Source: JBGTCD01 sp041749015 (GTDB lineage Bacteria > Bacteroidota > Bacteroidia > Cytophagales > Cyclobacteriaceae). Taken from it: DNA of 29,692 nt. The position numbers were made by a program, and so were the translations under genes. The notes beneath the pieces are model-generated. The model ran no database searches, had not been told where the DNA came from, and saw only the letters and a list, made by a program, of their open reading frames with translations. Shown here piece by piece: positions 8,398 to 16,547 of the stretch (position 1 is its first letter; the number at the start of each line of letters is the position of its first letter). The DNA lies in the NCBI GenBank assembly GCA_041749015.1, contig JBGTCD010000053.1, forward strand, positions 1 to 29,692. Reading direction: 5' to 3'.

Positions 8398-9117
8398 ATG
8401 CAAAAATTAAATATCCTGGCAATCGGGGCACATCCCGATGATATAGAGCTTACTTGTGCTGCCACACTTATTAAGCATGTTCGGCTTGGGGATAAGGTAG
8501 GGATACTGGACCTAACCAAGGGAGAAATGGGCACCAGGGGCACACCTGAGATCAGAGAGCAGGAAGCAGAAGCGGCAAGAAAGATGATAGGAGCTAGTAT
8601 TCGTGATAATTTAGGATTACGGGATGCCTTTTTTGAAAATGATGAGCAAAGCCAAATAAAGTTAATCACCAAAATCAGAGCATACCAGCCGGATATCATC
8701 CTCGCCAATGCCATTCACGACCGCCATCCAGACCACCCCAGAGCCGCTGTTTTGATTAAAGAAGCAGTATTTAAATCCGGTTTACAAAAAATTGAAACCA
8801 GTATTAACGGCAATATTCAGAATCCATGGCGGCCAAAAGCCCTCTACCATTATATCCAAAGTACGCCGATCCCACCAGATTTTATTGTAGACGTATCGGA
8901 AGTCTGGGAAACTAAGATTAAAGCCATCAGAGCCTTTAAGTCACAATTTTTTGATCCCAAGAGTGAGTCTGTCGATACCTACATCTCATCCCCAGAATTT
9001 CTTAAAATGATTGAGGCCAGAGGGAAAGAGCTGGGCCATGCCATAGGAGTAGCTTATGGGGAAGGTTTCACGATTACCAAAGTGATAGGGGTTAATAACC
9101 TACATGGATTAGTTTAA
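8398..9117 (+). CDS. bshB1: Bacillithiol biosynthesis deacetylase BshB1
   Basis: BshB1 is a zinc deacetylase of the LmbE/PIG-L family that removes the acetyl group from GlcNAc-malate, the second step of bacillithiol synthesis. The zinc ligands are visible as H12 and D15 in AHPDD and H113 in HPDH. The segment DLTKGEMGTRGTPEIR (about residues 38-53) is characteristic of the BshB1 subgroup. The length of 239 residues is usual. It follows trxB by eight bases, consistent with an operon for low-molecular-weight thiol metabolism. The bshA and bshC genes are not in this window. It converges on the minus-strand TrpF-like gene with a 36-base gap and no strong terminator. Confidence 0.93.
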   Translation: MQKLNILAIGAHPDDIELTCAATLIKHVRLGDKVGILDLTKGEMGTRGTPEIREQEAEAARKMIGASIRDNLGLRDAFFENDEQSQIKLITKIRAYQPDIILANAIHDRHPDHPRAAVLIKEAVFKSGLQKIETSINGNIQNPWRPKALYHYIQSTPIPPDFIVDVSEVWETKIKAIRAFKSQFFDPKSESVDTYISSPEFLKMIEARGKELGHAIGVAYGEGFTITKVIGVNNLHGLV

Positions 9118-9153
9118 GATTTAATAAATCAACCCTGGGTTTGAGCAAGGCCC

Positions 9154-9780
9154 TCAATCCAAATCATCTATTTCAATAGCTTCCAGAATATCGGCCAGAC
9201 TATCATAATCTTTTAAGCCAGGGCTTATTTCGTCAGATCCCTTTAATGCCAATCCTGAAATAGGCCAGTTTTCAACTATTTCTGCAGCATTGGCACCATT
9301 AACACCAAAACCAAGTAAAACTGGGATAGCTTCATCCAGAGTTTTGAGGGATTTGATTAGGGCTTCCTCCGTATAATCTTCTCCAGCTTCGTTGAGTAAT
9401 AAAAATTGAATATCCCCTGCAGAATCAATGAGGGCATCCAGTTGATTCAGAGCAGCTTGTAGACTGAGCTGTACCACTACATTTAATCCCGCTGCGCTAA
9501 GGTCGCTGGATTGGGAAATATTGGTGGTTAAAGCATATCCGACTTCGTATTCACTACAGGCTTGAGTGATTCTGCGGGCGTCAGTGGGTTGCTTAAATTC
9601 CCCCAGATAATAGACCCCGGCAAGCCATTCCTGAATTTCTTTCATTGTTTCCAACACCAGAAATCCTGGTGTTCCTCTTTGTATATTAAAGCCAAGCATG
9701 TCAACTTCCATTCCTGCGCAGTACCGGGCATCACTTAAATTATTGACATCGGTAACTAATACATAAGTACTTAAAGGCAT
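9154..9780 (-). CDS. TrpF-like TIM-barrel protein with altered catalytic residues
   Basis: The 208 residues follow the order of phosphoribosylanthranilate isomerase (TrpF): a first strand and helix (VLVTDVNNLSDARYCAGMEV), the DMLGFN strand, a YYLGEF strand, and a C-terminal LLGFGVN phosphate loop with a final SGLALKGSDEISPGLKDY segment that parallels the TrpF ending GVDVSSGVE-PG-KD. The catalytic cysteine of the KICG motif is absent (VTDV at that place), and the LLD aspartate region reads LLLN. So the fold is likely TrpF-like, but isomerase activity is doubtful. It is alone on the minus strand, away from any trp operon. It could be a paralogue with a new role or a noncatalytic protein. The call rests on pattern recognition of a divergent sequence. 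Confidence 0.55.
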   Translation of the reverse strand: MPLSTYVLVTDVNNLSDARYCAGMEVDMLGFNIQRGTPGFLVLETMKEIQEWLAGVYYLGEFKQPTDARRITQACSEYEVGYALTTNISQSSDLSAAGLNVVVQLSLQAALNQLDALIDSAGDIQFLLLNEAGEDYTEEALIKSLKTLDEAIPVLLGFGVNGANAAEIVENWPISGLALKGSDEISPGLKDYDSLADILEAIEIDDLD

Positions 9781-9863
9781 TACTAAACTAATTAATTATT
9801 AAGGTGTTTACTAAGTAGATTAAACCATTACTGGTTCTTGAAATTCGAGAGAAATATACGGGA

Positions 9864-9896
9864 CAAAAGTAATTTATTTTCGGTTTTTTTGTGAAA
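9864..9896 (-). promoter_or_regulatory. Likely promoter of the TrpF-like gene
   Basis: On the minus strand, TACTTTTG (9871-9864) matches TAnnTTTG exactly. It lies 21 bases after TTTC (9896-9893), one base off the TTTG element. The predicted start near 9858 would give a leader of about 78 bases before the ATG at 9780. It sits in the 135-base divergent region shared with the thioredoxin gene, for which I see no clear promoter. Confidence 0.5.
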
Positions 9897-9915
9897 ATTT
9901 AAATTTATACAAATT

Positions 9916-10233
9916 ATGGCAGTCATCACTTTAGGAGATGAAAAATTTACAAACTTTTTAACTAAAAACCCTAAAGTAATTGTCAAATATTACGCCGGTT
10001 GGTGTGGCAGTTGCAAGCTTTTTGCTCCAAAATTCAAACGTTTAGCAAATGATGAGCGATTCACCGCTATAAGCTTTGCAGATGTAGATGCAGAGAACAA
10101 CCCAGTTGCACGGAAACTGGCAGGGGTTACCAATTTACCTTTTTTCGCGGTGTTTGAAAAGGGGAACCTGGTGGATACCGTATCCAGTTCTAAGGAAGAA
10201 TCGGTTGTAGAATTATTAGAGCGATTGAAATAA
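9916..10233 (+). CDS. Thioredoxin-family protein (CGSC active site)
   Basis: This small thioredoxin-fold protein of 105 residues has the active site in YAGWCGSCKLFAPKF, with redox cysteines C30 and C33 (CGSC, not the classical CGPC). The strand FADVDAENNPVARKLAGV and the cis-proline loop TNLPFF are present, as is the closing strand VDTVSSSKEE. There is no signal peptide, so it acts in the cytoplasm. Serine in place of proline within the CXXC usually shifts the redox potential, so it may be a peroxidase-linked or specialised donor instead of the main thioredoxin. It is one base upstream of the next small gene, so the two are probably translated together. TrxB encoded upstream is a plausible reductant. 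Confidence 0.88.
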   Translation: MAVITLGDEKFTNFLTKNPKVIVKYYAGWCGSCKLFAPKFKRLANDERFTAISFADVDAENNPVARKLAGVTNLPFFAVFEKGNLVDTVSSSKEESVVELLERLK

Positions 10234-10234
10234 A

Positions 10235-10477
10235 ATGAAAATACCATCCATTAAGAAACTAGTAGAGGCACACACTTTGGAAGAGCTCAAGTTAGCAGAA
10301 GATGCTATATATGAGGAAAAGCACCTTCCATTTGATGTAGAGGGTAGCGATGAGGGCGAACAGCTAACCCATATTTTGGCCGCTGCCTTTATCATCAATG
10401 AAATGAAAGAAAAAGGATTAGAATTTACCCCTGCACTGAGAAGGTATACAGAAAGGGTCCGCAACTCTATAAACTAG
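10235..10477 (+). CDS. Small conserved Bacteroidota protein (DUF6952-like)
   Basis: An 80-residue acidic soluble protein with no signal peptide or membrane segment. It begins MKIPSIKKLVEAHTLEEL and has a central acidic segment FDVEGSDEGEQLTHILAAAF followed by a basic C-terminal helix ALRRYTERVRNSIN. I recognise this pattern as a small family that travels with thioredoxin and peroxiredoxin genes in Bacteroidota (DUF6952); the name is from memory. It starts one base after the thioredoxin stop codon, so translational coupling is likely. No function is known; a role as partner of the CGSC thioredoxin is inferred only from position. Confidence 0.7.
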   Translation: MKIPSIKKLVEAHTLEELKLAEDAIYEEKHLPFDVEGSDEGEQLTHILAAAFIINEMKEKGLEFTPALRRYTERVRNSIN

Positions 10478-10496
10478 AATTTTTAATTTTATATTT

Positions 10497-10530
10497 GTAA
10501 ACGAACCAAACTTCTGGTTCGTTTACTTTT
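10497..10530 (+). terminator. Strong hairpin terminator after the thioredoxin operon
   Basis: A perfect 12-base stem, GTAAACGAACCA at 10497-10508 and its complement at 10515-10526, encloses a 6-base loop and is followed by TTTT. It lies 20 bases after the stop of the small gene and four bases before the next ATG. A TATATTTG sequence (10490-10497) that fits the -7 consensus overlaps its edge but has no -33 partner. Confidence 0.8.
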
Positions 10531-10533
10531 GAT

Positions 10534-11244
10534 ATGCAGGTCGGGGTATATAAAAATAAAATTCTTTTGGGGTTGGCTTCCGTGATTGTTATGGCCTGCA
10601 ACACAGATCGTATCGATCCTAACCCCGAGCGCATTGGATGGGACTATTTTCCCCTTGAGATAGGTCTTTTTATTGATTATGAGGTAGATGAGGTGCGATT
10701 TTCAGTCTTGGGAGAACAGGACACCATAAAATACTATATGAGGATGGAGGTGGTGGATTCCTTTACCAATCAATCCGGACAGAAGATTTTTATTTGGCAT
10801 CGTTTCCTGAAGGATAGTCTTGAAGAAATCTGGGATTTTGACCGGTCTATTCCATCATTCAGAGATACCGGACGTGCAGTCGTTACCGAAGAAAACATTC
10901 CATTAATAAAATTATCTTTTCCTATTGAAGAAAATAAATCCTGGAATGGGAATGCTCTCAACGTCAAGGATGAAGATGTTTACCAGTTTGCCAATATCCG
11001 GCAACCCATTATACTTCCCAATGGTGAAAGTTTTAATCAAACTGTAACAATTTTACAATCTGATAATCAGGATTTTATAGTTCAACTTGACACTAGAATT
11101 GAAACCTATGCGCTGGGTGTTGGACTTATTTACCGGAAGGTGGAAGATTTGCGGTATTGTACTGATCCTGCCTGCTTTGGGTTAGGGGAGGTTGAAACTG
11201 GCCTATTACAAACCATACAGGCCATCAATTATGGATTGGATTAG
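10534..11244 (+). CDS. Putative lipoprotein of unknown function
   Basis: The 236-residue product starts with a lipoprotein-type signal: a basic start, a hydrophobic run, and a lipobox VMAC with the acylated cysteine at residue 22. The mature part is rich in beta strands and aromatic residues (IGWDYFPLEIGLFIDYEVDE, IYRKVEDLRY) and has two further cysteines close to the end (YCTDPACFG). Its layout resembles small exported Bacteroidota proteins with a beta-sandwich, but I do not recognise a named family. Its 3' end overlaps the start of the subtilase gene by 14 bases, so the two are likely co-translated. A role near the cell surface together with the secreted protease is only an inference from this overlap. 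Confidence 0.75.
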   Translation: MQVGVYKNKILLGLASVIVMACNTDRIDPNPERIGWDYFPLEIGLFIDYEVDEVRFSVLGEQDTIKYYMRMEVVDSFTNQSGQKIFIWHRFLKDSLEEIWDFDRSIPSFRDTGRAVVTEENIPLIKLSFPIEENKSWNGNALNVKDEDVYQFANIRQPIILPNGESFNQTVTILQSDNQDFIVQLDTRIETYALGVGLIYRKVEDLRYCTDPACFGLGEVETGLLQTIQAINYGLD

Positions 11245-12847
11245 AGGCATATGCTTAGTGTTTGCCTGCTTGGTTCTGGCCCCGGTGCTTGGACAGATCA
11301 ACAGATATGCCGTCTTTTTTGACCACAAAGAGAATACTCCATACCAAATTACACAACCGGATGCCTTTTTTTCATCACGTGCTATTGACCGAAGGGTTAG
11401 AATGAACATTTCCATTGATGAAAAGGACCTACCTGTTGACCCAGGCTATGTTGAAGAAGTGGTTTTGGTTGGCGCTACGGTGCTTTATACCTCCAAATGG
11501 TTCAATATGGTGGTGGTGGCCCTTGATGAAGGCTTATTTAATGATGTCCTTAGTTTAGAGTTTGTAACTAAAGTGGAATTGGCAGCCCCAGGACCACCTG
11601 TCACTATCGATTCCGGTGGCAGGTATGAGATTCCTGATCATGGCGCTCGAATGGAGGTAGTAGAGAACATCAATGAATTGGATCTTTTAGGTATTGGCTA
11701 TATGCATGGGGATGGCTTCCGGGGTCGGGGATTACTGGTAGGGGTTTTTGATGGGGGATTTCCCGGGGTTGATGCCCTTCCGGCTTTTGCGGAGATTTGG
11801 GGTGGTGACCGGATATCATGGTCCTGGAATTTTGTACATCAAACCGATAATGTTTTTGTTTCAAGCACTCATGGTACCAGGGTGCTTTCTACTCTGGCTG
11901 CTGATATCCCTGGTGTATTTCTGGGGGCACTACCGGAAGCCTCCTATGTGCTGATGCTTACCGAGGATATCGGCTCCGAATATCGTATTGAGGAATACAA
12001 CTGGGTGGCAGCAGCAGAAAAGGCCGATAGCGCTGGAGTGGATATCATTACGACTTCGCTGGGGTATACTACTTTTGACGATCCAGCAATGAGTTACACC
12101 CCAACAGATATGGATGGGAGCACCGCAGCTGTGACTATTGGTGCAGAAATGGCTTTTTCAAGAGGCATTGTCGTCATTACCAGTGCTGGCAATACCGGTA
12201 ATTCTGCCTGGGAAATCGTAACTGCTCCTGCTGATGGCCTAAATGTACTGGCTATAGGGTCTGTTAATGAATTCCGTTCATTAAGCACCTTCTCTGCAGG
12301 GGGGCCTACGCCAGATGGCCGGATAAAGCCAGATGTGTTAGCAATGGGAGGCCCCTCGCATGTGGTTAACCAGATGGGTAATGTCACCTTGTCATCAGGC
12401 ACCTCGTTTGCATCACCCTGGGTAGCAGGACTGGCCGGAGGCCTTGTTCAGGCCTTTCCAGACTATAATGCTGCTGAAATTGTGAATTTGATCAAATCCA
12501 GCGGGGACAGGGCTGACCGACCTGAAAACTTCTTTGGATATGGGATCCCACATTATCTCGCTGCAGTAGAAGAGGGGCGCGTTGGAATGGAAAATCCGGA
12601 GATTTATATCTATCCCAATCCAGTGAAGGATATCCTGAAGGTTCGCTCTCAGGACCCCAGGGTGAATGAAGCAGCCATTTTACAAATTTTTAATTCAAAA
12701 GGTCAGCCCATTGCAAGCTATGACCTGAATTTTTCCTGGCACATCCCGGAGATTAGCCTGGATATGACTGGTTTTTCACAAGGAATTTATCTGATTCATC
12801 TGGTTAGTAATAATTATCAGGTCAAATTTAGGTTTGTTAAAATATAA
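11231..12847 (+). CDS. Secreted S8 family (subtilisin-like) serine peptidase with T9SS sorting domain
   Basis: This is an exported protease. The ATG at 11231 is chosen because it begins directly with a signal peptide (MDWIRGICLVFACLVLAPVLGQ); the frame is open upstream to 11192 but without a signal at the start. A propeptide-like region covers residues about 25-125. The catalytic triad of subtilases is visible: D174 in VGVFDGG, H214 in STHGT and S392 in SSGTSFASPWVAG. The C-terminal 75 residues form a type IX secretion sorting domain (IYIYPNPVKDILKV, then LQIFNSKGQ and GIYLIHLV). So the enzyme is likely carried through the outer membrane by T9SS and released or anchored on the surface. It overlaps the upstream lipoprotein gene by 14 bases. 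Confidence 0.92.
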   Translation: MDWIRGICLVFACLVLAPVLGQINRYAVFFDHKENTPYQITQPDAFFSSRAIDRRVRMNISIDEKDLPVDPGYVEEVVLVGATVLYTSKWFNMVVVALDEGLFNDVLSLEFVTKVELAAPGPPVTIDSGGRYEIPDHGARMEVVENINELDLLGIGYMHGDGFRGRGLLVGVFDGGFPGVDALPAFAEIWGGDRISWSWNFVHQTDNVFVSSTHGTRVLSTLAADIPGVFLGALPEASYVLMLTEDIGSEYRIEEYNWVAAAEKADSAGVDIITTSLGYTTFDDPAMSYTPTDMDGSTAAVTIGAEMAFSRGIVVITSAGNTGNSAWEIVTAPADGLNVLAIGSVNEFRSLSTFSAGGPTPDGRIKPDVLAMGGPSHVVNQMGNVTLSSGTSFASPWVAGLAGGLVQAFPDYNAAEIVNLIKSSGDRADRPENFFGYGIPHYLAAVEEGRVGMENPEIYIYPNPVKDILKVRSQDPRVNEAAILQIFNSKGQPIASYDLNFSWHIPEISLDMTGFSQGIYLIHLVSNNYQVKFRFVKI

Positions 12848-12863
12848 CCTTATCATATATTTG
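12833..12863 (+). promoter_or_regulatory. Consensus promoter directly before rpe
   Basis: TTTG (12833-12836) and TATATTTG (12856-12863) are both exact matches to the Bacteroidota promoter elements, separated by 19 bases. The -33 element lies inside the last codons of the subtilase gene. The predicted transcript start (about 12868-12870) coincides with the rpe ATG at 12869, which would make a leaderless or nearly leaderless mRNA. Confidence 0.6.
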
Positions 12864-12868
12864 AATTC

Positions 12869-13528
12869 ATGAAATCACCCCTTATAGCCCCTTCGGTACT
12901 AGCTGCAGATTTTGGCAGACTTAATGAAGAAATGGATATGATCAACCGTAGTGAGGCTGATTGGTTTCACATTGATATCATGGATGGGGTGTTTGTTCCG
13001 AATATATCTTTTGGCTTTCCTATTTGCGAATCTATCAGGGCGGTTGCTCAAAAACCGATGGATGTCCACCTGATGATAATAAAACCAGAACTTTATGTGG
13101 AGCGATTTGCCGATTTGGGAGCAAGTGTAATTTCAGTACATTTCGAAGCCTGTCCCCATTTGCACAGAAATATCCAACAAATCAAAAAATTGGGCTGCAA
13201 AGCTGGAGTGGCCATCAATCCCCATACACCTGTGAGCTTACTCGAAGACATCATTCAGGACATTGATTTAGTATGCCTCATGTCGGTCAATCCTGGCTAT
13301 GGGGGCCAAAGTTTCATCAATCAAACCTTCACAAAAGTGCGGCAATTGAAGGAATTGATCATTTACAACGAAGCCTCAGCATTGATCGAAATTGATGGTG
13401 GTGTGAATGCTGTAAACGCCGTAGACCTGGTCAACGCCGGTGCTGATGTACTGGTCGCTGGAAGTTTTGTATTTCAATCAGAGGATCCCTTAAGCACTAT
13501 TTCTGATCTTAAAAGCGTTGGGCATTAA
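12869..13528 (+). CDS. rpe: Ribulose-phosphate 3-epimerase
   Basis: This TIM-barrel enzyme interconverts ribulose 5-phosphate and xylulose 5-phosphate in the pentose phosphate pathway. The 219 residues have the standard motifs: IAPSVLAADF at the start, metal ligands H34 and D36 (HIDIMDG), H67 (VHLMI) and D176 (EIDGGVN), with D36 and D176 as the acid-base pair, and the phosphate loop NPGYGGQ. The length is typical. The stop codon is immediately followed by the ATG of the TonB receptor gene with no gap, so the two are likely in one transcript, though they share no obvious function. Confidence 0.96.
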   Translation: MKSPLIAPSVLAADFGRLNEEMDMINRSEADWFHIDIMDGVFVPNISFGFPICESIRAVAQKPMDVHLMIIKPELYVERFADLGASVISVHFEACPHLHRNIQQIKKLGCKAGVAINPHTPVSLLEDIIQDIDLVCLMSVNPGYGGQSFINQTFTKVRQLKELIIYNEASALIEIDGGVNAVNAVDLVNAGADVLVAGSFVFQSEDPLSTISDLKSVGH

Positions 13529-15919
13529 ATGTCCACAGGCTTGATGCACATTAGATTTCTGGTGATTTTATTTCTATTAGCTTCAGGTGTGGCTCATTCC
13601 CAGACACCTGAAGTCCAATTTGAGGGCAGGGTAGTGGACCAAAATGAAAACCCTCTCAATGGGGTCCACCTGGTGTTTTCTCCTCAGAATAAAGGTACCT
13701 ACACCAATGAATTAGGGTATTTTGCTATAAACCTGGGTTTTAGTGATCCCACAATGGTTAAAATTACTTACACAGGGTATGAGGCAAAGGAGGTCCTTGT
13801 GGATTTAAGTGTCGGAAGTTTCCTGTTTGTTTTGTTGGAAGATACGGTAAGGCTAAAGGAAGTAGATGTCACAGGCATACGACCGGAAGAGCCAAGGCTG
13901 GAGGCAGGAAAATATAGCATTGATCCTAAAACCCTTGAGTTGATGCCCATGCCTTTCGATGATTTTACCAACATCCTTACCACCCTCCCGGGAGTGGTTT
14001 CAAGAAGCGAATTTTCTGGTGCCTATACGGTGAGGGGTGGTAATTTTGATGAAAATCTGGTTTATGTTAATGATATTCCCGTCTACAGACCCTTTCTGGT
14101 AGGTAACGGGGCTCAGGAAGGGTTGAGTTTTGTAAATCCTGATATGGTTTCTGCTATAGAGTTTTCAGCTGGGGGCTGGCAGCCTAAATATGGAGACAAG
14201 ATTTCATCCAACCTTAATGTAACCTATGGGGAGCCGGAAAAATTTTCTGCTACCGCCAGTCTGGGGCTTTTAGGAGCCAGATTACATGCTCAGGGGGCGA
14301 ACCGGGAGCAATCTCTATCCTGGTCGGTAGGTGGGCGGTATAAAAGTGGCCGATACCTGCTGCGCACATTGGAGGTTCAGGGTCAGTATTTTCCGGATTT
14401 TTTTGATGTGCAGTCTTTGATCACCTTCACCCCGGGTAAAATGAATGGAAGGGGTAATGATCGTACTAAAATCAGCCTGCTCACAGCCATAGCCCAGAAC
14501 CGGTATCTGGTGTTGCCTGAAAATAGCGAAACGGAATTTGGCGCTTTTAACCAGTCCTTTAGGCTTTTCGTGGCTTTTGACGGCCTTGAGGTTATGAATT
14601 ATGACACCTACCAATCTGCACTCAAAATTAGTCATCAGTTTAATGCGAATTTCACCAGCCATTTGATTATTTCCGGTGTTATGGCCAGTGAAAGGGAGAA
14701 TGTCAATCTGGAAGGTGGGTTTCGACTTTGTGACCTGGATAAAAATATAGGCTCTTCTACCTTCAATGAATGTGCTACCATCCTGGGCATTGGCTCCAAT
14801 TTTAAATATGCCAGAAATCGTCTTGATGCTGTAATTTTAAATACTGAAAGTAGGAATATCATTGACCTTAATGATGCCCATAGAATTGAATTTGGCTTAG
14901 GATTTAACCTTCAGCAGATGGATGACCGGCTGGTAGAATATGTTTTTACCGATTCTGCCGATTATGTTACTGATTTGGAGGCTTCCTATTCATTCGATGA
15001 AATAATGGCCAGGGAGGTAACGGGGTATATCCAGCATGGGATAGTGATTGGCAATAACCAAAAACTAACCTATGGCATTCGTGCCAACTATCGGGACCTT
15101 AATGACCAGTTGCTGGTCAGCCCAAGACTTCAATATGCCTTTCGCCCTGCCTGGAAGCGGGATTTTGTATTCAGGTTGGCTACAGGCTGGTACAGCCAGC
15201 CCCCATTTTACAGAGAAATGCGCAATTTTGAAGGAACCCTGAATCCCAATCTTCGAGGGCAGCAATCTTTTCAGGTTATTGCCGGGATCGACCAAAATCT
15301 TAAGATCTGGTCGCGTCTATTTAAGATTATGGCCGAGGCCTATTATAAAAATCTCAAAGATGTGGCGGTATACGATGTAGACAATATCAGGCTAAGGTAC
15401 TATGGGCTCAATAATGCTGTAGCTTATGCTGCTGGTGTTGATTTTAGATTTAGTGGTGATTTTATCCCCGGAGCTGAATCATGGTTTAGCTTGGGGCTGC
15501 TTACTACCAGAGAAGATGTGGAAGGCGATCCCAGGGGGTTTATTCGCAGGCCAGGAGACCAGAGGGTGAATTTGAGCATTTATTTTCAGGACCACCTGCC
15601 CAATGACCCCACCATGCGCGTCAACCTTAGCCTGCACTATTCCAGTGGATTTCCTTTTGGACCTCCGGGAGCACTGGCAGATCGTAATGTATTCGTTGGA
15701 GGAGAGTACAGACGAGTCGATATCGGTTTTACAAAAATATTACCTTTGAAGATTGGCGATCAGGGGGTTTTAATGATTGGGGCGGAAATATTAAATTTGC
15801 TGGGTAACAATAATGTAATCTCTTATAATTGGATCAGGGATGTGAATAACCGTAGATTTGCTGTTCCCAACAGATTATCGGCAAGATTTTTGAATGTTAA
15901 ATTAACAGGTAAAATATAA
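13529..15919 (+). CDS. TonB-dependent outer-membrane receptor with carboxypeptidase-like N-terminal domain
   Basis: The 796-residue product has a signal peptide (cut after VAHSQ, about residue 25), a carboxypeptidase-regulatory-like beta-sandwich (about 30-115; FEGRVVDQNENPLNGVHLVF), a plug domain (about 125-240; TLPGVVSRSEFSGAYTVRGG and VYVNDIPVYRPF) and a C-terminal 22-strand-type barrel ending in a hydrophobic strand. No SusD gene is adjacent, so it is not part of a polysaccharide-use locus; its substrate cannot be read from the sequence. The start could also be ATG 13544, five codons in. It abuts rpe and is followed after 11 bases by the LpoB-like lipoprotein gene. Confidence 0.9.
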   Translation: MSTGLMHIRFLVILFLLASGVAHSQTPEVQFEGRVVDQNENPLNGVHLVFSPQNKGTYTNELGYFAINLGFSDPTMVKITYTGYEAKEVLVDLSVGSFLFVLLEDTVRLKEVDVTGIRPEEPRLEAGKYSIDPKTLELMPMPFDDFTNILTTLPGVVSRSEFSGAYTVRGGNFDENLVYVNDIPVYRPFLVGNGAQEGLSFVNPDMVSAIEFSAGGWQPKYGDKISSNLNVTYGEPEKFSATASLGLLGARLHAQGANREQSLSWSVGGRYKSGRYLLRTLEVQGQYFPDFFDVQSLITFTPGKMNGRGNDRTKISLLTAIAQNRYLVLPENSETEFGAFNQSFRLFVAFDGLEVMNYDTYQSALKISHQFNANFTSHLIISGVMASERENVNLEGGFRLCDLDKNIGSSTFNECATILGIGSNFKYARNRLDAVILNTESRNIIDLNDAHRIEFGLGFNLQQMDDRLVEYVFTDSADYVTDLEASYSFDEIMAREVTGYIQHGIVIGNNQKLTYGIRANYRDLNDQLLVSPRLQYAFRPAWKRDFVFRLATGWYSQPPFYREMRNFEGTLNPNLRGQQSFQVIAGIDQNLKIWSRLFKIMAEAYYKNLKDVAVYDVDNIRLRYYGLNNAVAYAAGVDFRFSGDFIPGAESWFSLGLLTTREDVEGDPRGFIRRPGDQRVNLSIYFQDHLPNDPTMRVNLSLHYSSGFPFGPPGALADRNVFVGGEYRRVDIGFTKILPLKIGDQGVLMIGAEILNLLGNNNVISYNWIRDVNNRRFAVPNRLSARFLNVKLTGKI

Positions 15920-15930
15920 ACTATCAGCTC

Positions 15931-16527
15931 ATGAAATCGACACTTACCATTTATCCCCTTACCGGGATCATCTTATTATCAATATTTTTTGACGGATGTG
16001 CCAGACGGTCCGTTACCCGTCTGGATCCATCCCAGCAGGTTGACCTGAGCGGTCGTTGGAATGACACTGATTCCAGAATGGTGGCTGAGACCATGGTAAC
16101 CCAATTCCTTTCATCACCCAGATACCAGGAGTATACTGAAGCCAAAGGGAGCAGGCCAGCAATAGTGGTGGGGATCATCCAAAACCGCACCAGCGAGCAC
16201 ATAGATGCTGAAAACTATTTAAAGCGTTTTGAGCTTGAAATATTTAATTCAGGCAGAGCAGACTTGGTGGAAGGCTCTGAAATGCGCGAACTTATCCGGC
16301 AGGAGCGTGCCGAGCAGCAGGAGTTTGCATCCCCTGAGTCGGCTGCCAGGTGGGGTAAAGAGCTTGGAGCTGATTTGATGCTTTTTGGGGTCATGACCTC
16401 AGAAACTGACACCTATCGAAATAGGAGGGTAGTTAATTATATTACTACTTTGTACCTCACAGATGTGGAGACAGCCAAAAGGATTTGGTATGGACAGGAA
16501 GAGATTAAAAAATTTGTTAGCAATTAA
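15931..16527 (+). CDS. LpoB-like penicillin-binding-protein activator lipoprotein
   Basis: The 198-residue product has a lipoprotein signal with lipobox cysteine C23 (FFDGC). The mature part fits the LpoB family: DLSGRWNDTDSRMVAETMV, then AIVVGIIQNRTSEHIDAENYLKRFELEI, AADLVEGSEM-like strand and GADLMLFGVMTSE. LpoB is an outer-membrane lipoprotein that reaches through the periplasm to activate the bifunctional peptidoglycan synthase PBP1B in E. coli. Bacteroidota members are known by sequence; whether they activate a PBP is not settled. It is 20 bases upstream of a COG3014-type lipoprotein gene, a pairing also found in Proteobacteria, which supports the assignment. Confidence 0.85.
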   Translation: MKSTLTIYPLTGIILLSIFFDGCARRSVTRLDPSQQVDLSGRWNDTDSRMVAETMVTQFLSSPRYQEYTEAKGSRPAIVVGIIQNRTSEHIDAENYLKRFELEIFNSGRADLVEGSEMRELIRQERAEQQEFASPESAARWGKELGADLMLFGVMTSETDTYRNRRVVNYITTLYLTDVETAKRIWYGQEEIKKFVSN

Positions 16528-16547
16528 AATTATATGATGCAGATATA

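Noticed and set aside
10490..10497. A -7-like TATATTTG as a promoter for the lipoprotein gene
   Set aside because: No -33 element lies at the right distance and the predicted start would be inside the terminator stem.
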